In this document: positions 54,454 through 62,287 of the stretch, piece after piece | How positions within the stretch are numbered: the stretch's first letter is position 1 | Layout: each line of letters opens with the position of its first letter | Assembly: GCF_020510625.1 (NCBI RefSeq) | Contig: NZ_CP075191.1 | Span: 2,208,001-2,272,000, forward strand | Reading direction: 5' to 3' | Source of the DNA: Ferribacterium limneticum | GTDB taxonomy: Bacteria; Pseudomonadota; Gammaproteobacteria; Burkholderiales; Rhodocyclaceae | DNA: 64,000 bases | Notes under the pieces: generated by a model | What the model was told of the DNA's origin: nothing | Database searches by the model: none | The model's input: only the letters and a program-made list of their open reading frames with translations | Translations under genes and position numbers: made by a program

Positions 54454-55928
54454 AAACCACACAAGGTAAAGTCTGGGCGGGCACCGAGTCCAGCCTGCAA
54501 TGCGCTCTTGACGCCGAGCAGTCCGTCACTGACAAGGTCATGGCTGGCGACTATGCCAAGGACAACACTGAGGACGAACTACCCTACCTGCTAACCAAGC
54601 AGGACTCTGTGGGCATCGTCAGCATCAAGGGGTCCCTTGTCAATCGCGACAGCGAGTGGAACAAGTACTTCGGGATCACCAGCTACAACGCGATCCGCGA
54701 GGCGATGATTGCCGCAGCCAACGATCCAGAAGTTAGCTCGATCGTGCTTGATATTGATTCTGGTGGCGGCGCCGTGAATGGTGTCAGCGACACAGCAACT
54801 CTGATCCGCATGATCAATGACAAGGTCAAGCCTGTTGTCGCCTTTACCGATGGCACGATGGCCTCAGCTGCTTACTGGCTGGGCTGCTCTGCTGGCCAGG
54901 TCTTCGCCGGCCGCACTGCACTTGTTGGCTCCATCGGCGTGATCGCTACCCATATGGAGTACAGCAAGCAGCTGAAGGAATCTGGCGTCGGCGTTACGGT
55001 CGTCCGCTCTGGCAAGTACAAAGCGCTGCTGAACAGCGTCGAGCCGGCCAGCAAGGAGGCAATCGCTGGGCTTCAGAGCCTCCTTGACGTTACCTACAAC
55101 GTCTTCGCAGGCCACGTTGCTGACATGCGTAACAAGACGATGCAGGTCGTTGAAGACACCATGGCACAGGGGCGTGAGTTCGTAGGCGAGGCTGCTGTAG
55201 GCGCTTCTCTGGTCGATGGCATCACCACCTTCGACAAGCTGCTGTCAGGACTAGAAGCAGAATCTATTGACACACCAGCAAATTTTATCGACAATTTCAA
55301 AAACTCTCATCAAGGAGGCCTCATGAAGAAGGCACTGACTGAGCAGCAAATCGCTGCCATCGCTGTAGGCGGACAACAAGCCGCTGTTTCCACACCCGTT
55401 GTCGAAGGCTCTACGGATACTGTCATTGCCAACCCTGAAGCTGCAGTTGCTTCGGTTGAAGGACAGGCTGCAGTGGTTGCTCCGGTTGAAGGTCAAGAGG
55501 CTGCTCCGGTCGAAGCACAGGCTGCCGTTGCTGCACCCGTGGCAGCTGACGCGGGCGTCGTCGCTTACCTACAGGCCGAAATCAAAGAGAAGGACAGCGC
55601 CATTCTGGCTGCCAACGTGAAGCTGGCGCAGATCGAGGGGGAGCACGAAACCTTCAAGGCTTCCATCAATGCTTTGATGGAGATCGCTGGTTCTGCCATC
55701 GGCAACCTACAGGTCGCACTTGGTGGCACGGCCACCGATATCTCGGCCATGGCCCCGCTCCAAGTTATCGCTGAGCACAAGCGACTGGCCGGCGAGTTCA
55801 AGAACAAGTTCAAGGCTGGAGGTGTTGCTGCAGTTGATGCAGCCATCGAAACCCCGGTAACCGTCACGATCGACCCGCTTCACAAGGCTCGCCTTGCTGC
55901 GGTGCGTTCTGCATCCAAAGCCAAATAA
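54450..55928 (+). CDS. S49-family prohead protease fused to scaffold
   Basis: The first 290 residues are a SppA/lambda gpC-type protease: VLDIDSGGGAVNGV, then FTDGTMASAAYWLG with the catalytic Ser, and RSGKYKALLN with the general-base Lys. The rest is Ala/Glu/Val-rich scaffold. An internal start lies at 55323, so two products with a common C-terminus are expected. The total of 492 residues fits lambda gpC. Confidence 0.9.
   Translation: MKTTQGKVWAGTESSLQCALDAEQSVTDKVMAGDYAKDNTEDELPYLLTKQDSVGIVSIKGSLVNRDSEWNKYFGITSYNAIREAMIAAANDPEVSSIVLDIDSGGGAVNGVSDTATLIRMINDKVKPVVAFTDGTMASAAYWLGCSAGQVFAGRTALVGSIGVIATHMEYSKQLKESGVGVTVVRSGKYKALLNSVEPASKEAIAGLQSLLDVTYNVFAGHVADMRNKTMQVVEDTMAQGREFVGEAAVGASLVDGITTFDKLLSGLEAESIDTPANFIDNFKNSHQGGLMKKALTEQQIAAIAVGGQQAAVSTPVVEGSTDTVIANPEAAVASVEGQAAVVAPVEGQEAAPVEAQAAVAAPVAADAGVVAYLQAEIKEKDSAILAANVKLAQIEGEHETFKASINALMEIAGSAIGNLQVALGGTATDISAMAPLQVIAEHKRLAGEFKNKFKAGGVAAVDAAIETPVTVTIDPLHKARLAAVRSASKAK
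55323..55928 (+). CDS. Scaffold protein from internal start (lambda Nu3-like, 201 aa)
   Basis: AAGGAGG lies 4 bases before an in-frame ATG (MKKALTEQQIAAIAVGG). The product would be the C-terminal part of the protease polypeptide alone: a helical scaffolding protein with an Ala/Val/Glu-rich repeat-like stretch (VVAPVEGQEAAPVEAQ). This is the gpC/Nu3 layout of lambda. Confidence 0.75.
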   Translation: MKKALTEQQIAAIAVGGQQAAVSTPVVEGSTDTVIANPEAAVASVEGQAAVVAPVEGQEAAPVEAQAAVAAPVAADAGVVAYLQAEIKEKDSAILAANVKLAQIEGEHETFKASINALMEIAGSAIGNLQVALGGTATDISAMAPLQVIAEHKRLAGEFKNKFKAGGVAAVDAAIETPVTVTIDPLHKARLAAVRSASKAK

Positions 55929-55940
55929 GGAGAAAACCAA

Positions 55941-56447
55941 ATGGCTAAGTTTCAAATGAAGGAACGCATCCTTACCAACGCCAAGTCGGCTCGGCTGGCT
56001 GAAGGTACGGACGCAGCGAATGCGACCCGCGCTACGCAGGTCACGAACAACCACGGCCAAGAAGAAGTCGGCAAGTTCGTCAAGACGAACGGGGAATCCC
56101 GCTTCTCCTTGGCGGCTGCCGGTGACCAGATCGAAGGTTTCATCACCTCCCTGGAAGCTGCTCAGGTCGATGGCTACACCTTCGGCTCTGTTGCCGGCTC
56201 GGTTGGCGACTACAAAGAAGTCATGTTCGACGGCCTGCAAGCAACCCCGGGCACCGGCACTCTCGTTGTCGGCGACCGCGTTGTTGTCGGTTCCGTTTCC
56301 GCCAAGGGCACCGCGTTGCCTGGCGCTGTCAAGGTGTGCAAGGCCACGACCCAGACCGGCATGGATTATGTCTGGCGCGTCGTTTCCCTTGGTTCCGCTG
56401 GTACGGGTGCTGTCGGCACTGTCGGCACCATCGAACGCGTTTCCTAA
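55941..56447 (+). CDS. Probable head decoration protein (168 aa)
   Basis: Position between scaffold and major capsid gene, small size and beta-rich Gly/Val content (LVVGDRVVVGSVSAKGTAL) fit a lambda gpD-like decoration protein. AGGAGAAAACC precedes the ATG. No close motif is recognised. Confidence 0.65.
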   Translation: MAKFQMKERILTNAKSARLAEGTDAANATRATQVTNNHGQEEVGKFVKTNGESRFSLAAAGDQIEGFITSLEAAQVDGYTFGSVAGSVGDYKEVMFDGLQATPGTGTLVVGDRVVVGSVSAKGTALPGAVKVCKATTQTGMDYVWRVVSLGSAGTGAVGTVGTIERVS

Positions 56448-56473
56448 TCAGCAGCCCACAAGGAGAAATATAA

Positions 56474-57652
56474 ATGGCCGCTTTTATCGACGACGCAGGG
56501 CAGACTCAACAAGTCACCCTTGACGTCTCCATGTACCGGGTTGCTGCTGACAACAACCTGTCTTTCGAGCAGTACGTCAATCGCCAGTTCCCGGCTTCCG
56601 CCAACGGTAACACGTTTGACCAGCTGCTCGCCTCCGAAGGCATCTTCGTTCGCGGTGACCGCTCCATCGGCCTGCGTTCCGCCTCCATGGACGAAGTCCT
56701 GAATGGTCGCCCGCGGATGGAAGCCGGCGTCATCGTCAAGGACGCCGTTCCGACCTCGCGTATCCTCTTCCCGGCGGCGATCCTTGCCGCCGTCGAAGAC
56801 AAACTGGTGGCCGATCTTGAAATGAACCCGAACGCGTTCGACCGCCTGGTTGCTCTCGACGAGACGATCAGCAACGACCGCTGGGAACGCCCGATCCTGA
56901 ACTTCAGCAAGCCGGAAGCTGCCCGCTCGCAAGCGATCAGCCAACTGTCCTTGCCGACCTCGATGCTCACCATCACCGCTTCGCAGATCAGCCGGGCCAT
57001 CCCGACTCGCTCGATCGGTATGGAAGTTTCCGACCAGGCGCTGCGTGGCACCTCCCTCGACCTTGTCACCCTCGCCCTTGCTCGCCAGCGTGCGACCGAG
57101 CGTAACGAGCGTGCCAACGAATACATCCTGTCCCTGCTCAACGGTGACAACGATATCGGCATGGGCGCCCTTTCCGCGATCGCCAACAAGGTCAAGAAGG
57201 CCAACACCTTCGACACCTCGATCGCTACTGCCGGCGTGCTGACCCAGAAGGCCTGGATGGCTTTCCTGATCAACAACGCTACCCGTCGCACGATCACCCA
57301 CGTGATCACCGACTTGGCAGGTGCTCTGGCCATCGAGCAGCGTACCGGCAAGCCGATCATCACGAACGACAACGCCAACTCTCCGCGTGTGAACACGGAA
57401 ATGGTTGTCATGAACCCGCTGTGGCCGCAGAACGTTCAAATCTTCATCACGACCGATCCGCTGTGGCCGGCGAACACCATCGTTGGCCTCGATGCCCGCT
57501 ACGGCATCCACCGCGTCAATTCGGTCTGGGCTGCCTACGAGGCTGTCGAGCAGTTCGTGCTGAAGCGTTCCACCGCTATGCGCTTCGACTCCGGTGAAGT
57601 GGTCGAGCGCCTGTTCGACGACGCCTTCGACGTCCTCGAACTGAAGCTGTAA
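56474..57652 (+). CDS. Major capsid protein (lambda gpE-like)
   Basis: The 392-residue protein has MYRVAADNNLSFEQYVNRQF and PTSRILFPAAILAAVEDKL near the N-terminus and ends with FDDAFDVLELKL. It is the longest head gene in the right place and is followed by the only strong terminator in the late region, as for a highly expressed gene. AAGGAG precedes the ATG. Confidence 0.88.
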   Translation: MAAFIDDAGQTQQVTLDVSMYRVAADNNLSFEQYVNRQFPASANGNTFDQLLASEGIFVRGDRSIGLRSASMDEVLNGRPRMEAGVIVKDAVPTSRILFPAAILAAVEDKLVADLEMNPNAFDRLVALDETISNDRWERPILNFSKPEAARSQAISQLSLPTSMLTITASQISRAIPTRSIGMEVSDQALRGTSLDLVTLALARQRATERNERANEYILSLLNGDNDIGMGALSAIANKVKKANTFDTSIATAGVLTQKAWMAFLINNATRRTITHVITDLAGALAIEQRTGKPIITNDNANSPRVNTEMVVMNPLWPQNVQIFITTDPLWPANTIVGLDARYGIHRVNSVWAAYEAVEQFVLKRSTAMRFDSGEVVERLFDDAFDVLELKL

Positions 57653-57676
57653 GCCTTGGGCTGAACTGGCTGCATA

Positions 57677-57707
57677 ACAGGCCCTTCCACAAGAAGGGCC
57701 TGTTTTT
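57677..57707 (+). terminator. Rho-independent terminator after the major capsid gene
   Basis: ACAGGCCCTT-CCACAAG-AAGGGCCTGT forms a 10-bp stem followed by TTTT. It would lower expression of the connector genes relative to capsid. Confidence 0.85.
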
Positions 57708-57719
57708 CTGGAGAACACC

Positions 57720-57920
57720 ATGGCTGTAAAAACGAAAACCCCAAACGCTGCACCAGAGCCTGTACCTGAAGCCAAGGTCATCGAGGTCACTGTGGGCTAC
57801 GGCTGTTCGCTGATCGACCCGCTGACCAAGGAGACGTACTCGACGTTTCCAAAGCCCCTCGTCGCGTCGGCATGGACTGACACGCAACTTGCCCTTGGCA
57901 ACCTGATCGAGGCGAAATAA
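57720..57920 (+). CDS. Hypothetical protein (66 aa)
   Basis: CTGGAGAACACC precedes the ATG. The N-terminal 20 residues are Ala/Pro/Lys rich, then VTVGYGCSLIDPLTK. It starts the connector operon behind the terminator and overlaps the next gene by one base. Confidence 0.55.
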   Translation: MAVKTKTPNAAPEPVPEAKVIEVTVGYGCSLIDPLTKETYSTFPKPLVASAWTDTQLALGNLIEAK

Positions 57921-58411
57921 TGATCACCACCTACACGACGTATGCAGACGTTCGTGCGGTCATTGGCGTCTCTGAGGATGAGGTCGAGGATGCAACCCTT
58001 GCCCTGAGTCTTTACGACGACAAGCTGGCTCTGGAGATGCTGGAGATCAGCCCGAACCTGCCTGCGCTCTATACGCTGACACTGGCTATTGCCGAGGGCA
58101 GCCGAACACTGGCGCAGAAGAAACTGGTGCTGCTTACCCGTCTGTTCGCCACGTACCAGGTGGCTCGCCACCTTGGCATAGGCTTGCCAATGGCAGGCCC
58201 GAAGTCGATCTCGGACGGCAAGGCCAGCATGTCACGCTTCGCGGGCGAGCCCTACAAGCAAACCCTTGCTGCCCTTGAGGAGAACTTCCAGCGAGCCAAG
58301 CAGCAGCTGTCGGAAACCCTTGCTGAGCTTGGTGAAAGCACCAACGGGCAGGTTGCCCTTCCATTCCTGACTGGAGCAGCACCTTCAGTCGATCGAGTGA
58401 CCAACGCATAA
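57920..58411 (+). CDS. Probable head-tail connector protein (163 aa)
   Basis: YTTYADVRAVIGVSEDEVED at the start, then a helical core, is typical of gp6-like adaptor proteins that dock to the portal. Position directly after the capsid gene supports this. It overlaps the next gene by one base. Confidence 0.68.
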   Translation: MITTYTTYADVRAVIGVSEDEVEDATLALSLYDDKLALEMLEISPNLPALYTLTLAIAEGSRTLAQKKLVLLTRLFATYQVARHLGIGLPMAGPKSISDGKASMSRFAGEPYKQTLAALEENFQRAKQQLSETLAELGESTNGQVALPFLTGAAPSVDRVTNA

Positions 58412-59241
58412 TGCGCCTCGCCAAAGCTGCCTCCTACTTCGACCGTACCATCTGTCAAGATGCTTACGGTTCCGCTACCTTCAAGGCGCAGTTCGGGCTG
58501 TATGACGACGCGACCCGGGACGGCCTCGGCACCGTGCGCCGTATCCTCTCCACAGCTCCTGAGTTGGTCATGCCGGCTCGACACGCCATTGTTGTGGAAG
58601 GGGTTACGTGGCTGATTGGCGACAAGCATCAGGACTTTTTCGGCGCTCTGGCAATTCGGCACAAGTACGTGCTTCACAAAGCTGAGGGCCTCGCTAACCT
58701 GCGTTCATTTGCTGAGTGTATAGCTGGTACGGGAGGTTCCCAAGCCTACGCGGCGCCTGTCTGGATCAAAACGAACAAGCAGGTTGAAATCTCTTCCGAC
58801 CTGTTCAACACCTTCGAAGTCATCCTCGGGCAAGGTGAAGCTGTTGGCGTGCCAAGCGTCATCGAGCTGAATAGCAAGTTCTTCCTGGTGCATTCGACTT
58901 ACCCGACTGAAGCCGGCTTTCTGGCTGCTTCATCCGTGGAGTTGCCCAGCCCCCGCAGCACCATCACGTCCATCTCTCGGACCTATGTGCCGAACACGGA
59001 CACGTGGACTGAGGCTCCAGTCTCCGTCACCGGCCTGCACATGCGTTGGCAGGAGCACTTCAAGTACTTCGCCCAGTACAGCACGGACTACGAAGCCGGT
59101 GACATGCAGGTGCTGGTCACCAAGACGGACGTCGCCTCTGTCAAAGCAGGTGATCGCTTTGTAGTTGGAGGCCAGACCTACTCAGTAGTCGTTGCATATG
59201 ACGAAACCCCGATCTGGTCCTGTCACGTGAGGCCAGTGTGA
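58411..59241 (+). CDS. Head-tail joining or tail protein (276 aa)
   Basis: MRLAKAASYFDRTICQDAYG begins a large beta-rich protein with SVKAGDRFVVGGQTYSVV near its end, a pattern of connector/completion proteins. It lies between the adaptor and the gp10-like protein. Confidence 0.55.
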   Translation: MRLAKAASYFDRTICQDAYGSATFKAQFGLYDDATRDGLGTVRRILSTAPELVMPARHAIVVEGVTWLIGDKHQDFFGALAIRHKYVLHKAEGLANLRSFAECIAGTGGSQAYAAPVWIKTNKQVEISSDLFNTFEVILGQGEAVGVPSVIELNSKFFLVHSTYPTEAGFLAASSVELPSPRSTITSISRTYVPNTDTWTEAPVSVTGLHMRWQEHFKYFAQYSTDYEAGDMQVLVTKTDVASVKAGDRFVVGGQTYSVVVAYDETPIWSCHVRPV

Positions 59242-59744
59242 TCTATGCCAGCAACGTTGATCAGGTAGCAAAGGACCTAGAGGCCTTTCTCCTTGCAGCG
59301 GAGCGGAAGGCCACACTGAAGCTCAAGGTTATTGGCGGTCATGCCCTGCGCTGGCTGGCTACCAACTCACCACAGTACTCTGGTGACTTTGCAGCGAACT
59401 GGAAAGTTGCCATCAACGGTATCGACCTGACGTTCAATGACCACGCTGTGAGCGCTGCCGGCACAGCGAAAGCTCGCAGCGTAGGGCAGATTGTTGAAGG
59501 TCACGACGCAGCCATGTTCCAGCAGGGTTCGGCCCCTGCTGTTTCCTTCTCGTTTTCCCACGGAGGCCCAGTCATCAACCGGGCTAGGGTGGGCGACACG
59601 ATCACTATCTCCAACAGCGCAGTGCATGACGAACCCTACGCCTGGAAGATCGAGAAAAACCAGATTAAGTTTCGTGACGAGAACCCTGATGGGGGTCGTG
59701 TCATTGAACGCTTCATCACATCATTCAGGAACCTCCCAACATGA
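59238..59744 (+). CDS. HK97 gp10-like neck/tail-completion protein (168 aa)
   Basis: A GTG at 59238 overlaps the previous TGA. LKVIGGHALRWLATNSP, YSGDFAANWKVAING and VHDEPYAWKIE match the gp10-like completion family. The product joins head to tail. Confidence 0.72.
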   Translation: MIYASNVDQVAKDLEAFLLAAERKATLKLKVIGGHALRWLATNSPQYSGDFAANWKVAINGIDLTFNDHAVSAAGTAKARSVGQIVEGHDAAMFQQGSAPAVSFSFSHGGPVINRARVGDTITISNSAVHDEPYAWKIEKNQIKFRDENPDGGRVIERFITSFRNLPT

Positions 59745-60145
59745 ACTATGAAACAGCCCGTACAGCACTTGCCGGCCTGATGGAAGCCGCGCTCACGGCC
59801 TACCCTACCCTTGCTGTGTCATGGGACAACACGCCGATCGACCTATCCAAGGCTGGCGACCTTGCTCTCCAGATTGAGTACATGTGGGATGACGCAGGTC
59901 AGATCGACCTCGGGCTTGCTCCCAACCACAGGACTACCGGCTCCCTCTTCCTGACCATCTTTGCCAAGGCAGGAACCGGCACAGTGAAGGCACTGCAGCT
60001 CATGGACACGCTGACGCTTCAGCTGAAGTGCAAGTCCGTCAGCGGGTTGGTTACCACTGTACCGAAGCCTGGCAAGAAGCCAGAGCGCTCCGGATGGAAG
60101 ACACAGGAACTGCACGTCCCGTTTTACTTCGATTCAACCTCTTGA
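59741..60145 (+). CDS. Tail terminator-like protein (134 aa)
   Basis: Overlaps the previous gene by four bases. DLALQIEYMWDDAGQIDLG and GSLFLTIFAKAGTGTVKAL, with a final beta strand, fit tail terminator / DUF4128-like proteins. It precedes the tail tube gene as usual. Confidence 0.7.
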   Translation: MNYETARTALAGLMEAALTAYPTLAVSWDNTPIDLSKAGDLALQIEYMWDDAGQIDLGLAPNHRTTGSLFLTIFAKAGTGTVKALQLMDTLTLQLKCKSVSGLVTTVPKPGKKPERSGWKTQELHVPFYFDSTS

Positions 60146-60147
60146 CC

Positions 60148-60166
60148 TAGGCACGTTTCTTGCTTA
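60148..60166 (+). promoter_or_regulatory. Sigma-54-like late promoter before the tail tube gene
   Basis: TAGGCACGTTTCTTGCTTA has GG and GC 10 bp apart. It shares 17 of 22 bases with the site at 50202-50220. A run of 12 A residues (60173-60184) follows. Confidence 0.5.
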
Positions 60167-60210
60167 GACTCCAAAAAAAAAAAACAAGATCATCACAAAG
60201 GTGACACTCT

Positions 60211-61410
60211 ATGGCTCTCGCATCGACCTCGCTGGTACAGCTCCGCTACATCTCTGAAGCTGTTGCTGGTACTACCCCAAATTCAGGCAACGGCACCAAT
60301 CTGCGAATGACCGGCGAATCGCTGGACTTCGCGGTTCAAACCGAAACCTCCAAGGAAATCCGTTCCGATCGCCAGACCACCGACCTCGTGCAGGTTGGCG
60401 CTTCCTGTTCGGGCGGCTTCAACTTCGAGATGTCGTTCAAGGAATATGACTCGCTGCTCGAAGCTGTGCTTCAGGGTGCGTGGGCTGACTACGGTACTGC
60501 CGGCAAAGGCACCGCACTTGCACTTGGTATCGACTCCACTGCCGGCACGCTGACCGCTTCCGTGGCTCCGACTGGCAACGATGCTTTTGCAAACCTTGCT
60601 GTTGGCCAGTGGTTCCGCCTGAAGGCGCCTGGTGATGCAGCCGACAAGGCCTTCCTGAAGGTTCTGTCTAAGACGGCTACTGCTATTACCGTCGATACGG
60701 CCACCCCGATCCCGGGTACTGGCAACCGTGCTGGTGTCGCTGGCTGTGTTATCTCGGCCTCGCGTGTTTCGAACGGCGCTGCCCAGAAGTACTTCACGCT
60801 GGAGAAGAACTTCTCTGACGTGAATCGCTTCCTTGCCTACCGCGGCATGTCTCCGAACAAGATGAGCCTTAGCTTCGAGTCTGGCGCCATCGTTACCGGC
60901 AACTTCGACTTCATTGGCATGAACGCCAGTGCGATGGTTGCTGCTACCACCCTGCCCGGCTCGCCTACTGCTTCGCAGACCTTCGACGTCATGAACGCCA
61001 TTACCGGCGTCGGCCAGCTGCTCGAAGGCGGCGTCGCAATGACCTCGACCTTCATCAAGTCACTGAAGCTGGACTTCGACAACGCCCTGCGCGGCCAGAC
61101 CGCCATCGGTACCTACGGCTTCGTCGGCGTTGCTGGTGGCACCATCAACGTCAGCGGCTCCATGACCGTCTATCTGAAGGACGGCACGGCTTACGACAAG
61201 TTCATCAACGGTACCGCCTCCTCGATCTCTTGGACGCTCAAGGACGGCGCCGGCAACGGTTACGTGCTGACCCTGCCGAAGCTGAAGTACTCCTCGGCCA
61301 AGGTTGTAGCTGGTGGCCTGAACCAGGATGCGGTGCTGGAAATGCCCTTCACCGCCATCCTTGATCCGGTAACCGCACGGACGATGATCATCGACCGCCT
61401 AGCGGCCTAA
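60211..61410 (+). CDS. Major tail tube protein (399 aa)
   Basis: LASTSLVQLRYISEAVAGTT, LDFAVQTETSKEIRSDRQ and GGFNFEMSFKEYDSLLEAVL match siphophage tail tube proteins of the Phage_tail_3/TTP type. At 399 residues it is larger than the basic form, so an extra C-terminal Ig-like or decoration domain is likely. A hairpin follows the stop. Confidence 0.82.
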   Translation: MALASTSLVQLRYISEAVAGTTPNSGNGTNLRMTGESLDFAVQTETSKEIRSDRQTTDLVQVGASCSGGFNFEMSFKEYDSLLEAVLQGAWADYGTAGKGTALALGIDSTAGTLTASVAPTGNDAFANLAVGQWFRLKAPGDAADKAFLKVLSKTATAITVDTATPIPGTGNRAGVAGCVISASRVSNGAAQKYFTLEKNFSDVNRFLAYRGMSPNKMSLSFESGAIVTGNFDFIGMNASAMVAATTLPGSPTASQTFDVMNAITGVGQLLEGGVAMTSTFIKSLKLDFDNALRGQTAIGTYGFVGVAGGTINVSGSMTVYLKDGTAYDKFINGTASSISWTLKDGAGNGYVLTLPKLKYSSAKVVAGGLNQDAVLEMPFTAILDPVTARTMIIDRLAA

Positions 61411-61412
61411 GC

Positions 61413-61434
61413 AAACGGGGCACCTGCCCCGTTT
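61413..61434 (+). terminator. Hairpin after the tail tube gene
   Basis: AAACGGGG and CCCCGTTT form an 8-bp stem with a 6-base loop and a short T end. It probably lowers expression of the genes that follow relative to the tube protein. Confidence 0.65.
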
Positions 61435-61464
61435 CTCAAAGCACCTTGGTAACAGGGTCCTTTG

Positions 61465-61496
61465 AGAAACACCGCTCTCAGGGCGTGGATTGAAAC
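61465..61496 (+). other. Solitary CRISPR-repeat-like sequence (type I-C-like 3' end)
   Basis: GCGTGGATTGAAAC (61483-61496) is identical to the 3' end of type I-C CRISPR repeats known from proteobacteria. A short stem CGCTC-TCA-GGGCG (61473-61485) lies immediately before it, where such repeats have their hairpin. The 5' part does not match. There is no second repeat nearby, so it is not an array. It lies in the transcribed gap between tail tube and chaperone genes. Confidence 0.45.
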
Positions 61497-61552
61497 GAGA
61501 AACACTGAGAAGTAACTTTTGAAGAGCACCCAACCTACAAGGAGAACAACAA

Positions 61553-62277
61553 ATGTTGGATATTTTCGCTTCTTTTGCTACCGACGAACTCGCTGAAGTG
61601 AATGGTACCTGGCTGCCGTTCAATGGCGCCAAGCTGCTGATCGCCCGCGCCGGCAACCGCAAGTACGTCAAGACCCTGACTAAGAAAGTCGAAACCTTCC
61701 AGAAGGAACTCGACGCTCAGGACGAAGCCGCTGACAAGCGCTCCGACGAGATCATGGCTGAAGTCTTCGCTGAATCCATCCTGCTGGGCTGGGAAAACGT
61801 CGGCTTCAAGGGCGCTCCGATGGACTACTCCAAGGACAACGCCAAGACTCTGTTGCTGGTCAAGGACTTCCGCCGCGCCGTGGCCGCGCTCTCCGATGAC
61901 ATGAACAACTACCGTGTCAAGGTCGAGGCCGAGCAGGTAAAAAACTAAGGGAGGCACTCAGCTGGCAGCTTCAGTGGGGTCCGCAGGTCAAGTTCCTGCA
62001 GGACATGGCGAGGGAAACAGGGATCATTCCAAATGCCCTCGCCATCCGCCCAAGCGTCCGACCTGAGTGCAACCAATACCTCGAAGCGTTCTTCACCTTG
62101 AGCGCTTCGAGAAGCAGCAACGGTTACGGACTAAACCCCGTGACGATTGGGGAGATCAAGGACTACGCGCTGATGCTGGACCTTGATCGAGAGGAGGCTC
62201 TGAAGCTCCTCAGAGTGGTGCAGGCAATGGACTCCAGCTTCTTGGAGTACATCGCGGAAAAGAACAAGACCTCCTAA
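61553..62277 (+). CDS. Tail assembly chaperone, gpG and gpGT frameshift product
   Basis: The 131-residue gpG-like product ends at a TAA at 61946-61948. The slippery heptamer A AAA AAC (61939-61945) lies in the correct frame. A -1 shift there would lead straight into the open frame ending at 62277 (ALSWQLQWGPQVKFLQDM and so on), giving a fusion of about 241 residues. This is the classic arrangement of siphophages. Both products help the tape measure fold in tail assembly. Confidence 0.88.
61939..61945 (+). other. Programmed -1 ribosomal frameshift site
   Basis: GTA AAA AAC TAA: the heptamer A AAA AAC is an ideal -1 slippery sequence and is followed at once by a stop. The downstream -1 frame has no stop until 62277. 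Confidence 0.85.
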
Positions 62278-62287
62278 GAGGCTGAGC

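Noticed and set aside
56444..57790. 448-codon minus-strand frame
   Set aside because: It is a shadow of the major capsid gene, running through its terminator as well.
61441..61552. CRISPR array
   Set aside because: Only one repeat-like unit is present, with no second repeat or spacer pattern and no cas genes. It is kept only as a solitary repeat-like element.
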